A stretch of 64,000 nucleotides of DNA. Source: Hermatobates lingyangjiaoensis (Eukaryota; Arthropoda; Insecta; Hemiptera; Hermatobatidae). Positions 46,809 to 59,416 of this stretch are shown here, one piece after another. The notes beneath the pieces were generated by a model. The model worked only from the letters and a program-made list of their open reading frames with translations, did no database searches and was not told the origin of the DNA. Made by a program: the position numbers and the translations under genes. Positions within the stretch are counted from its first letter, which is position 1; each line of letters starts with the position of its first letter. The stretch covers positions 5,453,001-5,517,000 of the forward strand of contig JAPFBL010000254.1 of the NCBI GenBank assembly GCA_026182355.1, given 5' to 3'.

Positions 46809-47022
46809 CCGAAACCAACGTTTCGGTCTGTATTTAAAACCTTTTTCATAGGCTTTAATATTTTTAGAAGTATAAATTTTGAAACAGAAAAACTAAGAAT
46901 TACATTACAAATTATTTTTCTTTGTAAAATAATTTGTAATGTAATACTTATGTTTTTCTTTTTCAAAATTTATACTTCTGCCTATGAAAAAGGTTTTAAA
47001 TAAAGACCGAAACGTTGGCGAT
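46809..47022. mobile_element. Family-3 inverted-repeat element
   Basis: The right arm (46925-47022) has 'acttctgcctatgaaaaagg', 'ttttaaataaagaccgaaac' and 'gttggcgatgag'. This is the 3' signature found in single form at 25648-25700 behind a GIY-YIG remnant. The left arm (46809-46919) is the reverse complement with a small deletion. The arms are separated by only a few bases (TCTTTG), so the molecule is a near-perfect hairpin of about 100 bp. Preceded by (TA)n. Confidence 0.78.
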
Positions 47023-47771
47023 GAGAGTTTAATTTGAACCTGAAGAAAATATAACTTTATTTATTTTATTATGATATTTTATATAATATATATATTAATG
47101 TCTAAAGTGCAATAATAAATTCAAAAGTAGGCCAACATTTTTGAATTTAAATCATGTTTTGACTCTGATGAGGACTTGATACTTTGGTCAAACAACGTTA
47201 GTAATATCTCTGTAGTTATCATTGTTGTTTTTATGTTGATTTTAATAGTACATGCCATATATATATATAAAACTGAATTATATAAAGTACAGAACTGCGG
47301 TTTACATTTGAACTATTGTTCAAAATATCAATCATAACAAGTGCTTTGTTGAGTTCTTTTGGTTTTGCCAAGTCTGGTTAGATCGACTATGCAATGAAAA
47401 AATTACTTTCTCTATTCTGATGACAAAAATCATCGACTGAAATAGTTTACTTTTTCTTGCAATGTAAATAAGTTATCTATATTAGTTGTACCATTTTAAA
47501 TTGCGTATTAATCAATGCATAAACTACATTTGATAATCTAAGAAAGAATAAAGACATTTCATCTGGAACCCAATATTTACTAATCAGAGCTTCAATCAAA
47601 AGATACATCTAAGAAAGATTGCGGAAAGCTCCTTTAATTTGATTTTGATTCTAAACAATTATTATTTTCTCTTCATGCAAAAATGAATTAATTCTCCTAA
47701 GAGAAAATGTTTAAAATTAATATTTAATTTTAAAAATTATCTATATTTATTTAATTACATTAAATATTATT

Positions 47772-47933
47772 TATTAAACTATTAGGAAACAACTGTTAAC
47801 TTCCACCACATTACCACATTTATTTACCTTCGTGTTTTTGCAAAAATATCTATTCTCCCAACAATAAGGCCTCTTATCTCCATAGCAGTGCTTGCAATAA
47901 TATTTACATGTTATAACTCAAATGTTTATATAT
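47772..47933 (+). repeat. 162-bp direct repeat, right copy
   Basis: Second copy of 46638-46799 in the same orientation, with a few substitutions (for example ccaccacattaccacatt for cctctacactaccagatt). The flanks differ on both sides, except that both run into an AT-rich tail. Confidence 0.88.
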
Positions 47934-48339
47934 AAAACTAAAGTTTTAATTTTTTTCCTTTAATATTTATAAAAAAATATAGTATACATAGTGTAATCAG
48001 TTATGATGAATTATGACATCTACAGCTTAAGTACAGTCTGAGATAAGTGGTATGTTGAAAGGTCACTATAAGCGGAGAGAGAACCGATACAGGAAAAATA
48101 CCGCCACAAGGAAAACCAACTGGTTTCTAGGCTTAGGAGTTTTTTGGGTATTCAGTTGGTTTTACCAGGTCATTATAGAACCAGCTCAACAGTTTTTCCT
48201 CTTCCTCCAATTTTTGTCTTTCTCCTTTTCCCACAATATTCTCTTTAGTTTTGTATTTCTATTTCTATATCTCTCGGTTTAGAAATGGAGCTACCATAAT
48301 AAAGACTGAAAATGTTTATTTTGTCTTGTAAGAGTGTTT

Positions 48340-48580
48340 TTATGTTTATCAGTAACAAATTTCATGTTACAAAACTTGAGTGCCTTGGGAAATGTGAAAA
48401 TGGACAGAACCATTTTCTCAAATGGTCAACTGTAGTACATCTAATGTGGTGTATACAGAAGGATTTGTTTAACAGTACACTAATAATGGTATTTTTTACT
48501 ATTCTATAATTTCTAATGATATTTTGAAATACCAAGTAGAATCAAATTTTTAATCCCGTCAAAGACGGGTAGGTTTGCTA

Positions 48581-48581
<1 letters not shown>
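48340..48581 (+). mobile_element. Helitron 3' end, deletion derivative
   Basis: The end is a perfect hairpin CCCGTC-AAA-GACGGG (48555-48569), eight bases, then CTAG (48578-48581) and T, followed by (TA)n. Upstream it matches the Helitron at 39103: 'agtaacaaatttcatgttac' equals 39950-39970, while the helicase region between that block and 'tggtcaactgtagt' (40243) is mostly deleted. The left limit is uncertain. It is the same family, with a shorter interior. Confidence 0.82.
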
Positions 48582-48604
<23 letters not shown>

Positions 48605-48616
<12 letters not shown>

Positions 48617-48660
48617 AAATGAAGGACTGCTTCCAACTTTTACAAGTATATATATATATA
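48605..48660 (+). pseudogene. Penelope-like N-terminal stub between two TA tracts
   Basis: Between (TA)n tracts the sequence 'aatgaaggactgcttccaac', 'ttttacaag' reads NEGLLPTFTSIYI, a variant of the CLKEGLLPKYTNIYI segment at 35400. It lies immediately after the Helitron end. Only about 13 codons remain. Confidence 0.55.
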
Positions 48661-48999
48661 TTATAGTTTAAATATATCATATGATATGTGACAAAGGTCG
48701 TCAACTATCATTTTATTAGCGTGCTGGGTCTTCTCTCTAATTTTCTTCTTGATGATGGTGATATCAAACATTATAGACTGTAATTAAGCTTCTGCATTGT
48801 GTATGTCTATTTAATTCATTTCTAAATTCATATCTATATCGTTTTTATTTTAAGTTTTTTCTGTACACATTAGTATAGTTCATCAAATCAGATAAATAAG
48901 TAATAAGACCTCAGAAAATGTAATTCTTAGACTATCAAAACATATTAGCATTATGTTTCATTATTGTTATATCTTTACTAAATAAAATATATATTTATT

Positions 49000-51900
49000 A
49001 ATGAAATTATATTGAAAGATTTATCAGTTGTGACGTTTTCTGGGTCCATCTTTTTGGGTGCGCGTGTGGGTGTGTATACATTCATAATTTTGCAATACCT
49101 CTATAAGTCGTACTGTTTAACAAAGCTTAATGCAATTTTGTCAGATATATAGTCCATTGTGTGGATATGCGCCCTATTATTTTTGGGCAATATTCCAGTA
49201 TGATAAAGGCAGTTTATCATACTTTGTGACAATATAAGTATCAATTTCTTTCAGTTCTGGTTATTTTAGAAGACAAATTTTGAATTTATTATTGTCTTTG
49301 TATGAGGAGTTTGTGATACAAATTTTATGAAGTTTAGATGATTGAAAACGGCGATATAACGCTAAAAAGGACAATGTGCCACTCATGTTCTTTAGTCTGT
49401 TTAGTTTACCTTTCTATTAAAACCTTATCCTTATTAAAACCTTAGTTTACCTTGTCTGAAACCTGAATCTCATGGTTTCAGATAAGTGAATCATTAAGAG
49501 TAAAGTTCTTTTCAAAATTGTAAAATAATCAATTGAAATATATTAAGTTATTTCATACAATACATCAATTAGTTATTGAAATACATTTCAATATACATAG
49601 TTATTGAAATATATCAATATATTTTAAGTTAATTCATAAAAATGATTACATAATCATAATTACTTATATTATTTGGAATAGAAATGCTTAACAAAATATA
49701 AAATAACTATTTGTCATTTTCTTCATTAAATTTAGTGATTTGATTAATACAGTTATTGAGAGTTACAAATCTGTACAACATAGCTGAAAAATACAATTTA
49801 CTGCATCACAGTAAGGTCAATACAACCGCCTATGGCGTTCAGCAGACGCCCAACCTAACATACGGATTACATTTTCATTGTACTTTGTGGATTAAATCAA
49901 TTGAATTTATTATTACTATCGTGTGTACATACATAAAACTGAGGGAAACCACTGCAGAAGTTTTTTGTTTATAGTTTTAGTTAGTGTTTATTTTGTTTGA
50001 GGATATAAGGAAAGCGCTTTTCTAGGTAGAGATGATGAAATGATTATGTGCGCTAAAGTATGAATGTGTATTGTATTTCGATTTGTCAGTCTATATTTGT
50101 TTGGTTGAAAACCAAAGAGATAAGCGATAAATGACATTGAAGGGATAAATACGCGTGATTGACTGCTAAGAGCTCTTTCGTTTCCTACAAGAAGCCGGTA
50201 CTGGAAGGGTCTGGGCTAAATTTAGCCTTGATTAGCGGTAATGCCTGCTTAGCTTAGGTGTTGACTAACTTGCGTGGGTTTTAATTACATCAACCCACCT
50301 GCATGCCTGATCAACACAGTCCCAAATTTGCAAATAAATAATGAGGGCCATAAATATTGGCTAATCGCTTATTTTCTACTTCATCATTGTGATAGACCCC
50401 CACTGGTAACTTTGTTTCCGCCCATCTACCACCCAACAGTTACTTGTTACAAACAGGAAAGTAGGAGTATTTGTTCTCGCAACAGTATAAATTTGAAGCA
50501 AATAATCAAATGCAAACACAAATTAGATATTTTGTAATTTATGATGCTTAGAGTCAATATTAAACATATATTTTTAATATATTTCTTTTTTTGTTTTTTT
50601 TTGTGTGTACAAATTAGATACAATAAATTGATGAAATTGTTTGGTTCTGAAGAATATTACTTATATTAATGTTCTTGTCAATTATGATTTTATTTTCTTG
50701 CTTTGATAATATAAATATTTTTAACTGTTAAATATTTATTTTGCGAGATTGTAAAAAAGTGTGGTATAATTTGCACTTTAAAACATCTCATGGAATTAAA
50801 ATAATCACTGTCTAAGTTTAGATTCTCGTGTCTTACCAATCTAGCCCATAAAATTGTGTTTTGCCTCTATTGAGGTTTTATGATAAGGAGAAAAGAAACA
50901 TTGGTTGTAGATGGATGATAACAAAGTATCGAGGAGGGTTTTAACGCAATGCTTAGGTTGATTACAAATTGTGATTTTGAAAGCATAAAAGCTTAAAGAA
51001 GCAGAAAAAAAGACAAGTGAAATGCATGGAAAAAAGGTTTATTTGTTTTAATTAATTGAAACTATTTTTTTGACAACGAGGCATTGTTCCTAAGTTATAC
51101 TGAAGCAATTGCAATATCTATAAGTTATCTTGCAGCTCTGTCTCTACCTCAATCTATAAGTGATAAATATATTGTAAACAGAAGAGTTAGCATTTCGTTA
51201 AAAATGATAATCTTAATTTCATAATAATCATTCTTGATGATTGGTTACATGACTTTCAAGTCAATTCATTTACACACTTATATGAATGATCAATTACCCT
51301 AATTTTTGTTAAGTACGTCTGAATTAGGCTAATGACTGATTACAACTTTTTCTTAACTTACGTAATATTTTTCACCTTTTTTTGGTTGATTAGCGTAATC
51401 AAAGGTCTTCAAAGTGGGGTACTATCCCCCACTGAGAGGTAGAAAAATCAGACTGCAAGGGAGAGACAAACATAAAAGAACTTGTTTTCAAAGAATCTAA
51501 ATGACGAAATACATATGAATGACAGGAACACATATACGGTTTGTATAAGGTAAAACGTGTTCTAAGTTTGCGTGAGGATAGTAAAAGTCAATAGAATCTT
51601 CATTGCCATGCGAGCAATTTTGGGTCACCGAACCTCCAATCTTCAACACTTAATGGCACGTGCCTTAATACTGGACACCTTGAAATTCAAAAATATCGCA
51701 ATTATGAATCCTAAATACTACTAATTCTTCTTAGGGAGTTTTACTATGATTTTGAGAAGCTAATATTCTCGTACCCAACACATCCCTCAGAACAGTCACT
51801 GGAGAAATGAACAAGGCGGTAAAATTGATACTATTATCATCTGTTTTACTCGTTTACATACCAAACAGTACTGCAGATTCATTTATCATTTTACTATCCA

Positions 51901-52219
51901 CCTAGACTTGTAATGATTGGTTTAATGAATGATGTTTAATTTGTCTTTGTAATAATTATACTTATTTGCAAAGCATGTCAAATAAGTACGTTTTGGTGAA
52001 TTGTATGATTCCGTCTAAAAGCAGTGGGGTATATGAAACAAATTCAGACTCCAAGGAGTTGTTACTAGTATAAGAAGATTTTTTAACAGGCCAATCAAGG
52101 TACATGTGACTTGAGGAGTAGCCCGAGGCATAATATGAGCCTCATCAAAGTGGACTAGGCCTCATTTTTATCCACTAGTTATATTTGCAACGATTATTTT
52201 ATATGCTACAGTAAATTAA

Positions 52220-52220
<1 letters not shown>
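49000..52220. other. No assignable gene
   Basis: 49030-49160 has a diverged relative of the start of repeat R (GT-rich tract, then 'aatacctctataagtcgtac' and 'tgtttaacaaagc'). At 51400-51450 'ggtcttcaaagtggggtact', 'atcccccactgagaggt' resembles one terminus of a hAT-type element, but I found no partner. The 87-codon plus frame at 50274-50537 has no recognisable motif. Confidence 0.35.
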
Positions 52221-52252
<32 letters not shown>

Positions 52253-52634
52253 CAACAGAATAAAACAGTTAATAAGAAGTGTTAATTAATCACCAATGAG
52301 TTTTGGTTTAATTTTAATGACTCTAAGTGTAAATGTAATATCAAACTCTCTGGTAAATTATTATCAATTCATAGAAAACTGATTTTAAAGTTATTTGATT
52401 TTTTAGTGGCCATATCAAGTTCAACAGTTAAAACAAATTTGAGACGGTTGATCTAGAATAGTCTGATATGTTATTGTTATTATTAAAATGAGGACCTTAC
52501 CAATTTATCTGGTGCAGGGATTTTTCAGTTTAGTCTTCTACGGAAACTTGAAGGTATGCGCGTCCCTCTTAAAATTCTAGTTTACTGTTTTGTATTAATG
52601 AGGTCTTTGAAGCTTACTTTTTTTTCTCTTTAGA

Positions 52635-52760
52635 TAAGTAAGGACTGTTTTAGCTGGAATTTCATCCAGAGCTTTCTGCTTTACCTATCTTTCAATAAAT
52701 TGGATATAATGAGGCATAAGCTCAAAGGCTGTACCATGAAGAATTCATATTCTTGAAGTA
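52635..52760. other. Duplicated block, copy 1, with splice-like signals
   Basis: This follows a strong polypyrimidine tract and AG (acttttttttctctttag, ending about 52635). The plus frame reads ISKDCFSWNFIQSFLLYLSF. The same word order, 'taaggac.g.tttag.tgga', '..tttct.ctttacctatctt', 'tca', recurs at 53316, also after a pyrimidine-AG. On the minus strand both copies carry a donor-like 'gaaagatag|gtaaag'. Which strand is coding, if either, is unclear. Family unknown. Confidence 0.45.
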
Positions 52761-53263
52761 ACAAAGTCATATGCATATTCTTCTGTATCCAGTATAAAGT
52801 TGGAAAGACGATCCAAACTGGATATTCTTCCGTATCGTAACACTGATTATTTACAGTATACAGAAGCCAATCCGCAAAGTAACCACCAGAATAGGGGCGA
52901 TAACACAACTGCCCGAGGGCAATCTATACTGACCACAATTTTCGTTATACTGGATGCTATGCACTAAATATTCTTGCCCTACATTATCGTAATCTATTCT
53001 ATAGTTCTTGACTTAAAACCTCTATATATTCGTTCTGATTTGCTGGTTTCTAAGAATGCTGTAAAACGCTTCTTCAATATCCAGCAAATGGTTTAGAAAG
53101 AATATTAACTAGTTTTAATTTTTTTCAATCAAAGTGAAGATTTCATGTTAAGACTCCATGTTTGACGATATAATCTCTTACAGCAGAACATTGCTCTCGT
53201 TCCCTTAGCCAGCGTTGCAAGGTTTTTATAAATTAGTATTTAATCTAAGAGATATCCCGGAGT

Positions 53264-53476
53264 ATGCCAATAACTTTGATAGCCTTAGGTTTAATCATTT
53301 TTCTTCTTCAGAAAGGTATAAGGACCGCTTTAGGTGGACTTGTGCCCGGACATTTCTCCTTTACCTATCTTTCAGCAATTAATCCACAGCTTGTGTATAA
53401 TTTGAAAGGCAGTACCTTCACGAATTTATTAGGTAATCCACAACTAAAAACAAGAATAGATTGGATAGCTCACTAA
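53264..53476. other. Duplicated block, copy 2
   Basis: The core 53310-53430 follows 'catttttcttcttcag'. In one plus frame it reads ERYKDRFRWTCARTFLLYLS, alignable with SKDCFSWNFIQSFLLYLSF of copy 1; in the other a 70-codon frame is open. A 'ggca/cagtacc' block farther on also aligns. The copies are about 675 bp apart and perhaps 65-70% identical, so the duplication is old. Confidence 0.45.
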
Positions 53477-53479
53477 TAT

Positions 53480-54045
53480 CTAATCTATATCTAATACCTG
53501 CACTATTTTTTTTTAATATTACTGTAAATATACTGATCTTCTATTTCACGAATTTAGAAAAGTGATTTATTTAAGATTTCAAAATGGTTCCAGCTTGTCA
53601 GAAAATTGTAAGAAAAATCTCAGGTTCATCGAATCATCGAAGAAGTAGATTAAAACTAGTATCCGCTTTGTAATAATGAAGAAAGAGTACATTTCCCACA
53701 CTTCAATATCACCTAAAGACAATGGGGTTTATAAGCGCACCGTGATCTATATCTGACATTGTTTTGTTCAAGGGTGCAACATGTAGTTGATTAGTTCAAC
53801 AATTTGTTCAACATATGACCGTCATCCATGGAATGCATCAGAAAGTTATTGTTTGGTTGTGATATTTTTTACATTTAACTGTTTTTATTCTTTAAACTCA
53901 CTCAAACATTTAAATTTTCTTTTTAAAAAAAACCCTCTAAATAAGAATTCTATTTCTTTAAAACCTTTTTTTAGTCGATTTAAATAATGTAAAAAAATTA
54001 AATAAATTGGACAACTTCAACAGGAATTCCAATATTTCAATTTAT
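53480..54045. other. No assignable feature
   Basis: AT-rich spacer between the duplicated block and repeat R copy C. I see nothing further in it. Confidence 0.5.
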
Positions 54046-54050
54046 TTTTT

Positions 54051-55700
54051 ACTTTACTATAAGTAAAGTATAGTGATCGTGAAAAAATTCGATCTCGAGA
54101 TTTTGACGGAATTACATGTTTTGAGGTCCCAGAAGTCGTTTTATGAAGTTTTTACTATGATGTCTGTGTGTGTGTGGGTGGGTGGGTGAGTGTGTTAGCA
54201 TTGCTTGTTACCACGCTACGGTCCAGAATCTTTGATGGATCAAGTTGATATTTTACACAAAAATGGGCCTCATAAAGACGAAGATCCCTATTGTTTGGGA
54301 AGAATTATGCATGATGGGAAAGGAAAGTCACTTTTTTTGCCAAAAACCGTTTTTTTTAAAACATTTATTTCTCCTAAACTGATAACCCTAGAGTTTTGAA
54401 ATTTTGACATTATCTTTGAGATTACAAATGGAACAAACGAAAAATATATTCAGAATTTTAAAACAACGGGAAATATTTTTTTTTCAATAAAATGTACAAA
54501 TTTTGACTTATAATTCAATCTCAAACCTTGTGAGAGCGATACAAGCCATACTGTTTGACGGACAAGAATGAAACTATGTCTATAAATAGAACATTATGGG
54601 TAGAATGAGTTGAGATATTTTTTTTCAAAATTACATTCGCTAATGGGGCGTTACAGTACGATTTCTATTTTCAGAAAATGTTTTTTTGACGCTAAACGGC
54701 TCATTAAAAAATAATGAAAATTTGACCAAAAATAGAACAAAAAATTAGCAATTTATAAAAAAAAAATCATGAAGTTTCAATTACGGGAAAGAGCAATAAC
54801 GATATAAAAACTCTTTGTTTACCCTAGACTAAGAGATCACCTGCTATACTTGTCGAATTTTTTGTATTTTTTTACATTGTTTACATTGACTTAGAAATTT
54901 TTTGAGCAAATCCACTGAGATAAAGTTGATTTTATAAAGGAACAGTTTAAATTGTTTATTGACTTATATGAGATGTAAGAGGAATAATATTGTGCAGGAA
55001 AATGATAACACTCACTCAGAAAAAATTCGTATATATGTTATTTGACAAAGGGGAAGGAAAATGATCTTATTAAATACTAAGAAGCTTATTATTATTATTA
55101 TTTTAAAGATTAAAATTCCCAGTATGATAATTCTATAAAAGACCAAAAATGTAAATGATAAATCATAATCTGAATCTTTCGTTTAGAGATTAATAAATGT
55201 AATTATCGTACATCTTTAATTAACAAATCACCTTAAAACAACATTTTCTTCGCAGTTAAAGATGTTTTTTGGAGAAAAAAAGGGTATTTTGCTGTTTTAA
55301 ATTTAAAAATTTTACTTTAATATTCAATGTAGAAGGATGTCAAGTAAACGATGTAAGAAATCTACTGGCTGTTTGAACGAAAGCCATTCTTTTGTAGGAG
55401 AATAAATCGTTTCAAGAAATGTTCACTTTGGTTTTTCAAAAATGTTATTACTGCTGTAGTTATACTCGTACTAATGCAATTATTTGCAAATAATAAATTA
55501 TTTGTGGTGTACAAAAATAAACTTATAAAATGATATGTCCTTCAATCACTATCTGTACTACCTCAGGAATGATAGGCTAATAATTATAGCCCATTTAGAT
55601 GTTTACGTTATGCTAAAATGAGACGTTATGTTTTATATACTCAAGAAATTTGACATTAAGTTACTTATAGTAAAGTAGAGTGTAGGCCACTCCAGATTTT
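54051..55700 (+). mobile_element. Repeat R, copy C (both ends present)
   Basis: This starts with the same hairpin ACTTTACTATAAGTAAAGT as copy A and ends with CTTATAGTAAAG and GGCCACTCCAGATTTTTTT. The 425-bp segment of copy A is absent, and a short TTATTATTATTATTATT insertion is present at 55086-55102. Because its ends agree with A, they mark the probable element limits. Confidence 0.85.
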
Positions 55701-56499
55701 TTTTTCATTGCTTACATTGACTTAGAAATTTTTTGAGCAAATCCACTGATATAAAATTGATATTTATAAAGGAACAATTTAAAACGTTTATTGACTTATA
55801 TGAGATGTAAGAGGAATAATATGTGCAGGAAAATTATAACACTCACTCGGAAAAAAATCGTATATATGTTATTTGACAAAGGGGAAGGAAAATGATCTTG
55901 TTAAATACTAAGAAGCCATAAAATTCCCATTATAATAATTCTGTAAAAAACCAAGAATGTAAAAGATAATTCAAAATTGAAATCTTTCGTTTAGAGATTA
56001 ATAAATGAATTATCGTACATCTTTAATTATAAATCACCTTAAAATAACATTTTCTTCGCTGTTTATGATGTTTTTCAGAGAAAAAAAGGATATTTTCCCT
56101 TTTTAAATTTGAAAATTTTACTTTAATAATCAATGTAGAACGATGTCAAGTAAACGATGTAAGAAATCCACTGGCTTTTTGAACAAAAGCCATGTTCTCT
56201 TGTAGGAGAATATTTCGTTTCTAGAAATGTTCGCATGGGTTTTTCAAAAATGTTATTACTACTGTAGTTATACTAATGAAATATTTGCATCAGCTGTGTG
56301 ATGTACAAAAATAAGGTTATATATTGATATGTCCTTCAATCACTATCTCTACTACCTCAGGAATGAAAGACTAATAATCATATCCCATTTAGATATTTAC
56401 ATTATGCCTAAAAGAGACGTTATATATTACATACTCATGAAATTTGATATTAAGTTACTTATAGTAAAGTTGAGTGTAGGCCACTCCAGATTTTTTTTT
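55701..56499 (+). mobile_element. Repeat R, copy D (3' part, in tandem with C)
   Basis: Immediately after the poly-T end of copy C, the sequence resumes at 'attgacttagaaattttttg', an internal point equivalent to about 27310 of copy A, and runs to the same 3' end. C and D therefore form a partial head-to-tail tandem joined at a poly-T run. Confidence 0.85.
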
Positions 56500-58230
56500 G
56501 TAGGTATAAAACAAAAAACAGTAAATAAATTTGCTCTTTGTAGAATTAGAATGTTATGAATTTTTTAAATTGCTAATTTTTAAACTGCTAAGTTTTAATG
56601 TTTTGACAAAATTTCATTGCTCAATCATTAAAGGTTTTACTATTAAAACACATTTTCTGAAATCATAAAATGTATCCCTTTAACGCTCCTTTTGGCTAAT
56701 GTAATTTTATAAAAAATGCCTCCTCAGTCATCCTCACATAATGCTCTATTTGTAGGTATAATTTCATTTTGACTTGTAAACCGGTATGACTTCTGTCATC
56801 TTCGCAAGCTTTCAGAGTCAAACATTAGTCAAAATTTTGTATATAAAATGTTTTATATTTTGAACATTTTATTGAAACAAAATATTATTTGTTTTAGGAT
56901 CTGAAGATATTTTCTGTTATTGCTTTTATCACTTCAGTGATAATATCAAAATTCCAAGACTCCATAGTTGGTAGTTTAGGAGAGAAAAAATGTTCTCTAA
57001 AAACACATTTTAGCCAAAAAACGTGACTTTCTCATCGTGTAATATTTCCTCTAAACAAGAGGGTAGATGTTCGGTGTATGGCCGTTTTGTGTAAAATATG
57101 AATTAAATCCATCAAACTGTCTATACTGTAACGTGACCACAGCGTTTTGGATACACACCCACTTTTTATATCCGAAGAAATTACTGTTGTCTTATACTGG
57201 TTTGTGTTCTTTGTTTGATTTAGTTTTTGGGATACTGTTGGAACACAGTTTCATTATTATGTATTACATATATTTATACATGTATATATATTACTGTTAT
57301 TAGTAGTTTATATTGCATTAGATAATTATTCTATGGATAAATTAGATGTTTTCTCATCAATATTTATTCTTCCTCTGTATTCACCCACTTTATTTACATT
57401 TCCTTCATTTGGCCTCATAGTATTTATAAGTTAAACTATTTTTTAGAATCCTTCCAAAGTTCTTCTTGTCGATTACTTTCACCCACAATGTAGGAAACAG
57501 GATTATATCTTTCATGAGGTTGGTATTATTCTGAACAGTCATCACTTCAAAAATACTGTTCATTTAAAACTAACAAGTGTTCAGGAGAATATAAGCTGTT
57601 ATAGGAGTCACCCTCGACATAACAATGCTATGCCTAGGCTACTATCTATTTGATACCTAAAATATTTCCGTCGACCAAATAAATAGAGAAATTTTGAAAA
57701 CAGCATTTGGGTTTAAAAACTTATAAATCAACAGATACAGTTATAAATGAAGACGACCCAGTAAATTATCCACTAGGATTTCATAATTTATTTTGCACCT
57801 CAAGTCTTCCTAGCCACTGATGAAAAATAAAAATATTAGGTATCCACCTAACGTGACCTTCAAAATCAGAGTAGCACAATATTACTAGTGAAAACATAAA
57901 GAAATAGTTATCTCTTCCTATTAAGAAGTTCCGATTCCCCTCGAAATGTCTTTCGCGATCACTACAGATCTTAGATTTACAAACACAGCTGTGTTGCGGT
58001 TGATTTTGGGGAAAGAGTGGCTCTCTATGGTTTACTGTACGTTTAGGAAATGCATTAAATCAGCGTATTCTCAATCTTTAAAGGTCAAGACAAAAAGTAC
58101 CGCGTATACAGAAATATTAAGACTAAAACAGTGTCAGTGCAAAAGAAAGAAGAAGAAATGTTATTTTTTCGTCACATTTTATAGTGGTCGAGTGTGCAAT
58201 AATTTTTATGTTCAGTACATTTAATATCTT
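56500..58230. other. No assignable gene
   Basis: Two plus frames of 78 and 92 codons (57067-57303 and 57946-58224) are Cys-, Lys- and Arg-containing but match no motif I know. The second ends in a Lys-rich run (KRKKKKCYFF). Nothing else noted. Confidence 0.35.
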
Positions 58231-58244
58231 TAGATAACAGTCAA

Positions 58245-58385
58245 GGCATCTGAAGTGGAGGCCAGATGGCCATGATGAACAGCTACAGATGGGCTGAAGT
58301 CCCTAGTGATAGATACTGGCAAGTAGAACTGGAAGAGGTAGACCTACAAAAAAATGGAGAGGTGAACTGGACAAATTATATTAAT
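58245..58385 (+). pseudogene. LINE reverse transcriptase, C-terminal remnant
   Basis: The reading HLKWRPDGHDEQLQMG, then after stops TGRGRPTKKWRGELDKLY, fits the C-terminal tail of many LINE proteins, where an (R/K)..W.GH motif is followed by GRP..(K/R)W.(D/G)(D/E)L. The arrangement is convincing despite several stops. It is a different LINE type from the Jockey-like pieces, whose tail differs. Confidence 0.68.
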
Positions 58386-59179
58386 AACTGTTGCATAGAT
58401 CTGATGAAAACAAAATAATCTCCTTATAGCAATAGAGAAGAGGGTGTGTTATCTAAATGTAGGCTACTTTCCAGACAAAATTTTAAACAATATTTAGATT
58501 TAATATAGATATATAAGGGAATCTACTAAGTTCATATTGATTATAATGTTTCAGATGTTATGCTAAACGTATGTTATTGAAAATGAAGCTGTAATTGTAC
58601 AATTGTCTTCTCTTGAGAGAAAAAACGTAGTGTGAAAGGTAATAAAAGAGTATAAAAGCATAAATATAGTATAAATGAATAAATGAATTTATAGTATAAA
58701 TAATAGTATAAATGAAAAATAAACTATAGCAAAATGATTTTTGTTTACAATTTATTCTGTATATAATGGCATGAGAAATAGTGTAAACATAGAAAGATAT
58801 AAATAACTCGTGGCTGTAAAGAAATGTCAAATAGGATAACTGCTGATGGATAACAGCTTGAGAGAACCCAATGGTTTCAAGTATACCAAAAGAAAAACAA
58901 AGTTATAAACATACTTTTTAGTTTAGTCTCTTTATACTATTTTTAAAAATTATTTCATAATTTAATAATAACGGTTGTTATAATGCTTCAAAGCAGGCTA
59001 GGAGCCAAAGGGTAAATCTGATTAGTTTTACAGGAAAAGATACAAGTGTAACTACAGCTTACAAGCCAAGTTCATGAAACAGAAAACTTAATCCATATAA
59101 ATCATAAGCAATCTATTTTTTTTAATTACATGTTTTATTACAACATATATAAGTACATAATACCTACTTGAGATGAATT

Positions 59180-59416
59180 ATGTATAAACCCTGTGTTTTC
59201 AAGTACAGATTGGAGAAAGTGAGAGTTTGTAGTTTACTTGATAGCAATAGGATTGTGAAAATTACATTTAAACGCAACCAACAGGTTTATAAGCCTTATT
59301 TAGTATTAGATGATGGAGGAAACCAGTTCACTATAATAAATCTCATCAGAAGGGGTCTGCAAGTCTACAAAGAGCATTGCACTTCACTCAACCCATTAGA
59401 TGTGAAATACTTATAA
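59180..59416 (+). other. Unassigned 78-codon frame
   Basis: This contains PYLVLDDGGNQFTIINLIRR and QVYKEHCTSLNPLDVKYL, more protein-like than most frames here. It overlaps the end of the minus-strand candidate exon by 29 bp, so at most one is likely to be real. Family unknown. Confidence 0.2.

Noticed and set aside
46638..47933. LTR retrotransposon with 162-bp LTRs
   Set aside because: No TG..CA ends, no primer-binding site or polypurine tract seen, and only 970 bp between the repeats with a hairpin inside.
51405..51450. hAT-type terminus (ggtcttcaaagtggggtact)
   Set aside because: Only one end with weak resemblance, no inverted partner and no target duplication found.
58558..58830. 90-codon hydrophobic minus-strand frame, possible membrane protein
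   Set aside because: Almost only Ile, Tyr, Phe, Ser and Asn codons, as expected by chance from AT-rich DNA; no splice-like limits.
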